DNA of 64,000 nucleotides from Calvatia gigantea (taxonomy: Eukaryota > Basidiomycota > Agaricomycetes > Agaricales > Lycoperdaceae): positions 806,001 to 870,000 of the forward strand of contig JACAAK010000006.1 of assembly GCA_025093985.1 (NCBI GenBank), given 5' to 3'. Shown piece by piece: positions 58,921 to 64,000 of the stretch. Each line of letters begins with the position of its first letter. Positions within the stretch are counted from its first letter, which is position 1. The translations under genes were made by a program, and so were the position numbers. The notes under the pieces were generated by a model, which was given only the letters and a program-made list of their open reading frames with translations, searched no databases and was not told the origin of the DNA.

Positions 58921-61190
58921 AAATCCCCAAAGAGTTTGAGCATTGGGTTAGAGATATATGTTTTTCTGAACTCCATTCATTCATTAGTTGGAAGTTCTCT
59001 GATCATTGCTTGGATATCAAGTACAGAGATTTTTTGGTTCAGGTTGGGATTAGGGTTTAGATGACTTCCAGAGGGTGGATAACACTAAGGTTGTGGGTAT
59101 TGCTATGATTGAGTGAACCTTCATAATGGGGGGTTAGGCTGTCAGGGAGGGGGTTTGTTTTTGGATAGATTTGGGTTTGGGTTTGGACAGTTGCTGATGA
59201 GGTGTCCAAACTTCCCACAACCTATATATTTCCTAGATTTGTAGCAAGCAACTTGCTCGGCAGTGAATACAGCATTTAATTGTAGCTCAGGATCATTAGG
59301 ATCATAGGTGTCATAGGTAATATCCAATTCCTGTTCAGGATAATACTGATCTTTGTCTTTGTATTATGGTTTGTAATATTCTTGAGGCTCAGCTTGTATT
59401 TTATTAATGGTTCATTGAGGTTGGTTGTTTTGCTGAAAGCATGGTGTGTAGTTTGGTTGGGGATATTGTGGCAGTTGGTAGGGGTTTGGATTTTGAGGGT
59501 AGTTTTGAGGCCACATTGCATCTACTTGGCAATTGACTAAATCATGTCAGACTGCATCCATATACCATTCTGCAATAGTTTCAGGTGGTTCTTCTTTCCT
59601 TGTCCAAACTTCTCTGGTGAGAGAGGGATTAAGTCCTTGTTTGTATTGTTCAATTAAGGCTTTATTGTCCTGGATGTCTCCAATCAATACAAGACATTGA
59701 AATTCTAAGTTGAAATCCACTACAGATAATTTGTTCTATTTTAACTCATACCATTGTTGTCATGTGGTGATTTGTTTGTTTACTGGGGTAAAGTGTTTTA
59801 AGATTTCTACTTTGAATTCTTTGAAGGTAGAGTATCTCCATAGGATGGGTTTTCTATGCACATCTGTGATTTGCTTTTGTAATATTGTTCAGACTAGGAT
59901 CTGGCTTTTCCTGTGACCATAAGGCCTAGGACAAATCTGATTTGATGTTGATCATCTGTAAATACTTGGGAGTTCATTTTGAGGTAGTTCTTGACTAGCA
60001 TTCACCAAGTTTTGAATCCTGGGTTTGTTCCATCAAAGTTCAGAGGTTTTTGTCCAATTTCTTTTGAGTTTCCATCATTCTTTACAAATTGAATTGCTAA
60101 GGTTCAGTGTCTTTATCAACCTCCTCCTCCAAGTGAGAAAGAGGATGGAGTGGACAGAGTATTACTGGGACTTTGTGATAAGGAAAGGGAGGGAGAGGGC
60201 ACTTTGCCTCTTTGACCTCTACTAGGAGACCTTTTACTAGAAGGTCTTCATGTTCTGATTCCAAAAATTGGGGTTGATGCTCCAGAAGGTGGTGGAGGTT
60301 GGTTGGGTAGTTGAACATTCATTTGAGTTTGAGTTTGAGTTGTAGTAGCCATTGTTTCAGTTTCAGGGTATATTGGCTCTTGAGATTTGAAACTAGGAAT
60401 GTCTAGGTATTCAAGGGTATCTAAAGTGTATAAAAGGTGATCTTCTTCTCTATTGAGGATGTCTTGTGTTTCATCTGGATGTTCTAGTAGTTGGTGGAAG
60501 GTTTTATTGTCTAAGTCATTTTCAAGGATGGACAGTAAGGTCTGGGGGTTTTCAATTCCAAATTGGGAAGGGGATATGGCTCTAGACAGGGTTTGTGGTG
60601 GTGATTCCTGTAGTGGGCCTCATTGGGACAAATCAGATCAAAAATAGTTGAATTTGCCACTTTGAGATGGCTTGGGTTGCTCAGGTTTATTATATTTTCT
60701 TGTAGGTACAGGTAATTTCTGTAGTAGTTTGGGTTTCTGAGATCTTGTACAGTATATAGGGTGTGGTAGATTCTTTCCAGGTATGGTGCTGAAGGGCCTT
60801 CTGATTGGTGGGCACATTGGAGTGGTGGTGTAGTGGGTGATTTAAATAAGTGTTGAGTTAGTGTATAGAATAATCAATCTGGAGATGAAGGAGGGTATAA
60901 GGAATATTTCCCTTTTTGTAATGTGGTGAAGAAAATAGATAGCAGTGGCCAGGCCCACTCTACTTAATACTACTAGGTGGAGGCTTCTCAATGTGTCAAT
61001 ACATAGAGGATAGGAGAATATAACAAAACTAGTGGTAAGCAGTCCCACTCTTCTTGATGCTACTTGTAGAGAAAAAATCCTAGTAGACCCAAAGTTCTAC
61101 TCTTCTTAACCCTATTACCAGAAAGGCTTCTTGATGTCAACAGATGAAGGAATAATTAGCAGAAGCTGGCTATAAGAGTCATATAGAAAC
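58917..61190 (-). pseudogene. gypsy-A copy 4 gag
   Basis: Same layout as copy 2: proline-rich N-terminal part, gag core and knuckle CIGCGKFGHLISNC (59142-59327 frame), ending in GGGGATTTTTGA at 58917-58928. Stops are scattered. Position 24938, a TGA in copy 2, is a sense codon here (DDQHQIRF), so that break is private to copy 2. Confidence 0.84.
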
Positions 61191-61215
61191 AAGAGAAGGG
61201 TTGAGGTTATTCTTA

Positions 61216-61353
61216 TGTTATGTGCATTACCTTACTTCACAACTGGGCCCAGATCATCTTCACTCAGGGAGAGGTTCAATGCTATAGCCTAGGAGTATTG
61301 GCAAGTCTCAATGACTTCTGTGCAGACTTCAGATCACTCCCTCAAGTAGAAGC
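61216..61353 (-). repeat. LTR-A remnant, 5' LTR of gypsy-A copy 4
   Basis: TGTTATGTGCATTACC start matching 26145. It stops after 138 bp at GAAGCTTGTG, where unrelated sequence begins; the promoter and self-primer are missing. Confidence 0.85.
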
Positions 61354-61650
61354 TTGTGTAAGGGCAACCCACAGTCCAAGCAGCTCAGGGATGTGAGGCT
61401 CTCATGAGGTGGGTGAAGCAGATGAGCAGATAACTGTGGGGGAATCCTTAGTTATATTACAAACATATGTACAGATTACATACCTGCAGAGGAATCCTTA
61501 GAGAATTGGATAAGGGTGTTGAACAGTACATGTAGGGGATCAAAAAGGGAATGTAACAGTAGTTAAACAAAGTTTATTGGATGAAAACTGAAGGAGTAAT
61601 TCCACAATTACTGTGGAACACTATAAGAGACTAAAATGACAAGATACACT
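61354..61650. repeat. LTR-like debris related to LTR-4
   Basis: The right part (TTCCACAATTACTGTGG, then AAGAGACTAAA) matches the copia-4 LTR at 63700-63760 in the same orientation. The left part, starting TGTAAGGGCAACCC, I cannot assign. No gene. Confidence 0.5.
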
Positions 61651-62880
61651 ATTCTACTCTTTTTCTTTTTTTTTAAAAAAAATTAAGGCTTACACCAATT
61701 TATAATGCAATGCCCAATTGCAGTCCATGTGTAGCAAAGTACAAAACCCCTCACTACAATGTCTGATGAGTTAAGAGTAATCTACTGTTCAGAGGCAACC
61801 CAACCCAACCCAAGCACTAATCCAGACCAGACCAGACCATCCCCTACTTATTAAATCCCCCAGTTTCCCAAAATGTCCATTACACTGTTGAAGATCCAGT
61901 TGCCCAGGTCTTGTGGTATACACCCAGTGATACACCACTGTGGCACAGCAGTGCCTTGAGCATCCCATAGGTGGTGAGCCCAGTAGCGATGGTGGCCAAG
62001 TACCCAAGAGGGGACAGGTGTAGTAAGGGAAGCCAGTGCAGAGAGCCCACACTTGGAGCCACCCAACCTCCAACTTCCCAGACCAAAGGGTATCTGTCCA
62101 GAACAGACCCATGGCAACTCAGTGGCAAGGATAGAATCCTGATGCATTGCCAAGGCTCAGTGCTAGGAAGACAACATAGCAGGATGAACCTGTACTGCTA
62201 TCCAAGGACCCTACCTTCATTAGATTACTCCTTCTGCCACTAAATCACCAAGGGCCCATCTCAGGAAAGGAGAACCACTAGGACAAGCCTAGAAGAACCC
62301 TCCAGAGACCCCACCCCTGTTACCTTACAACTTCCCAGTCCAGTAGGCCAGAAGAGGAGAGGCCTAACACAGGCCCCCTACATGTGTCAACTTACCTAAT
62401 GCCTACATTGTCCAGCCTAAAGGCAAATGCACCTGGATTTACCTCCAGAAAATCAATCAGCTCACAAATGGTCTGAGGAGGTCTGTCCAGGTCCTTCTTA
62501 TGGAGAGGGCATTGGACAAAGATGTGATAGCATCCCTTGAGAGTAGTGCCACATGAACAACCAATGCCTTCATTCAGAAAGAATTGTACCCTGTATGACC
62601 CAATTGGTACATAACCTGTGACAGCACACATGGCCCTCGTACACAGCAAATTAGAGCTGCTAACATGAGACAGCCAAAGCCCACCATTAAGGTAGGTTGG
62701 CTTGTCTGAAGTATGTGGATTAGCCCTAGAGGTCAGATCTATGTTGCTACTGTTAGAAGTGGGTAATTGGACAATTTTGGGTCTAGGCCCATCTATGATC
62801 TTTTCATTCTATTTGTGTACCAGATGTTTTATCACCTTCTATGATGTTCCATCTACCTGGGGTTACTTGGGTCCACTTAT
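61651..62880 (-). mobile_element. LINE 3' end with A-rich tail
   Basis: On the minus strand the end of a non-LTR retrotransposon protein is followed by a long 3' region and an A-rich tail (plus-strand T/A run at 61660-61687). It shares its last ~120 bp with the second fragment (62911 on): GGCTT(A/G)CACCAATTTATAATG. The 5' part is missing. Confidence 0.75.
62392..62880 (-). pseudogene. LINE ORF2 C-terminus (RNase H to Cys/His motif)
   Basis: The frame 62392-62649 reads LLCTRAMCAVTGYVPIGSYRVQFF, then CSCGTTLKGCYHIFVQCPLH. That is the CX-C...H...C finger that closes the protein of many fungal LINEs, ending with FLEVNPGAFAF. The segment 62650-62880 continues upstream in phase with stops. Reverse transcriptase and endonuclease are not in the window. 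Confidence 0.78.
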
Positions 62881-63222
62881 ATTTAGATTTATTTATTTAT
62901 TTATTAAATCAAGGCTTGCACCAATTTATAATGTGGTGCCCAATTGCAGTCTGCATGTAGCAGAATACAAACCCCCACACTACAATATCTGATAAGTTGA
63001 GAGTAATCTACTGTTCAGAGGCAGCCCAACCCAATCCAAGTGTAAACCCAGACCAGACCAAACTACCCCCTACTTGCTAAATCCTCCAGTTTCCTGGAAT
63101 GCCCATCACACTGAAGAAGACCCAGTTGCCCAGGTCTTGTGGTGTACACCCAGTAATACACTGCCACAAGGTAGTGGTGTCCTGACCATCCCACAAGTGG
63201 CAGGCCCAGTAGCAATGGCAGC
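62881..63222 (-). mobile_element. Second LINE 3' fragment with (AAAT)n tail
   Basis: The tail on the minus strand is an (AAAT) repeat (plus ATTTATTTATTTATTAAATC, 62888-62909). The body matches 61690-61990. It is cut by the LTR-4 insertion at 63223. Confidence 0.75.
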
Positions 63223-63466
63223 TGTATTAGATGTGGTCTCATCAGTCCTATAGATAGATTGGGACTTAGAGCTGACGGAGTTTTAGTCAGGTGATGAGTC
63301 ACATGACACAGGTGAACTTGTAGCTTCCTGTGGATGCTTTGAGAGCCTTTAGTCTCTTACAGTTGTCCACAGTAATTGTGGATTTCCTCCTTTAATATTA
63401 ATCCAATAGACTTTGTTCTACTGCTGTTAGGACTGTCTCAACATCCCCCATGCACACCTCTTTACA
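63223..63466 (+). repeat. LTR-4, copia-4 5' LTR
   Basis: About 244 bp ending CACCTCTTTACA directly before the primer site. Its start is inferred from the inverted copy that ends CTAACA at 63930; here the start is TGTATTAGATG, one base longer. Confidence 0.75.
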
Positions 63467-63479
63467 GGTTATGGGCCCC
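63467..63479 (+). promoter_or_regulatory. Primer-binding site of copia-4
   Basis: GGTTATGGGCCCC, identical to the copia-1 and copia-2 sites, directly after the LTR. Confidence 0.8.
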
Positions 63480-63591
63480 GTGCTTTAACAGCTTCAAAAC
63501 AACATTTTAATTCACTTTCCTCCTTTCTCTCTATCTCCTTCTACATCTCTCTCCCTACCTCAACTCTATTTCCACTCTCCTGACTACAAAA

Positions 63592-63642
63592 ATGGCTCAA
63601 TCTGGACCAAATTTTGTGAAGCTATGTGGGACAAACTTGTAA
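63592..63642 (+). pseudogene. copia-4 gag stub
   Basis: MAQSGPNFVKLCGTNL then TAA. The FxKLxGTN pattern is the usual start of copia gag. The frame is cut after about 15 codons by an inverted LTR-4 whose first bases supply the stop. Confidence 0.65.
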
Positions 63643-63930
63643 AGAGGTGCACATGGGGGACGTTGAGACAGTCCTAACAGCAGTGGAATGAAGTCTATTG
63701 ATTGGGTATTGGAGGAGATAATCCACAATTACTATGGACAACTGTAAGAGACTAAATAATGAAGTTACAATGCTTTACTCACCTGTGGACAACTGTAAGA
63801 GACTAAAGGCTCTCAAAGCATCCACAGGAAGCTACAAGTCCACCTGTGTCATGTGACTCATCACCTGACCAAAACTCCATTAGCTCTAAGTTCAAATCTA
63901 GCTATAGGACTGATGAGACCACATCTAACA
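63638..63930 (-). repeat. LTR-4, inverted copy
   Basis: TGTAAAGAGGTGC to CACATCTAACA, the reverse complement of 63223-63466. It has an extra ~50 bp because GTGGACAACTGTAAGAGACTAAA occurs twice. The last 70 bp of the window (63931-64000) show nothing I can assign. Confidence 0.78.
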
Positions 63931-64000
63931 CATCTATGCACTCCGGGCAGATGTTGTCCCAGAGGGTGTGTGTGGCACTGAAGCAATGGCTCTCTGGAAA

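Larger units (their letters stand above)
54490..61353 (-). mobile_element. gypsy-A copy 4, CpG-depleted, nearly full interior
   Basis: On the minus strand: 5' LTR remnant (61353 to 61216), leader, gag, pol and chromodomain, ending without a 3' LTR at 54490. CpG is nearly absent: in 56041-57000 I see one, whereas 300 bp of the same gene in copy 1 (3301-3600) has about thirteen. A solo LTR-1 interrupts the integrase. It is the only copy that shows the whole chromodomain and the pol C-terminus. Confidence 0.9.

Noticed and set aside
61789..62153. Overlapping minus-strand frames of about 100 codons near the LINE tail
   Set aside because: They lie in the LINE 3' region, are Cys/Trp-rich without motifs, and are not kept in the second LINE fragment; probably untranslated.

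Overview
The window is a fungal heterochromatic repeat block. I find no host gene, tRNA or rRNA in it. Everything I can assign is a transposable element (TE): Ty1/copia and Ty3/gypsy (chromovirus) LTR retrotransposons, one Tc1-type DNA transposon and pieces of a LINE. A basidiomycete, probably an Agaricomycete, is my best guess. It rests on the TE mix, the LINE C-terminus and heavy CpG-to-TpG/CpA decay typical of methylated fungal repeats; it is inference, not proof. Family names here are local: copia-1 to copia-4, gypsy-A, gypsy-B, LTR-D.

Layout. 1-2521: LTR-2 fragment interrupted by a truncated copia-1. 2522-6600: gypsy-A copy 1, a clean pol joined to a shredded gag. 6600-18279: copia-2 copy B (non-coding), its 3' LTR split by a complete copia-1 (11055-17868, duplication ATACC). 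18280-22491: decayed gypsy-like debris with a duplicated junction. 22492-26768: gypsy-A copy 2 with a 5' LTR. 26769-27549: copia-3 tail and a gypsy-B fragment. 27550-31816: CpG-depleted gypsy-A copy 3. 31817-43346: a nest of four elements resolved by target-site duplications: LTR-A contains LTR-D (GAAAA), which contains copia-2 copy A (CTGAT), whose LTR contains a Tc1 element (TA). 43347-53526: a decayed zinc-knuckle gag interrupted by LTR-A copies, one of which (GTATA) contains the complete gypsy-B element (45519-53067, AGAAG). 53527-61353: LTR-D, LTR-A and CpG-depleted gypsy-A copy 4 carrying a solo LTR-1 (TCCAG). 61354-64000: LTR-like debris, two LINE 3' ends and an inverted pair of copia-4 LTRs around a gag stub.

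How the parts work together. Both gypsy families look self-priming, as known for Tf1/sushi chromoviruses. A 10- or 11-nt stretch lying 27 nt past a TATA-like box in the LTR is complementary to a primer site 2 nt inside the internal region. The copia families instead share a primer site matching the initiator-Met tRNA anticodon arm. The autonomous copia-1 is disabled by nonsense codons. The copia-2 family has no coding capacity, yet its two LTRs are nearly identical, so it was probably moved in trans. The Tc1 element is the youngest and the only apparently intact gene. The window also holds a 220-T/134-A tract between 679-bp direct repeats, which may be an assembly artefact, and a 50-bp hairpin-rich array inside copia-2.
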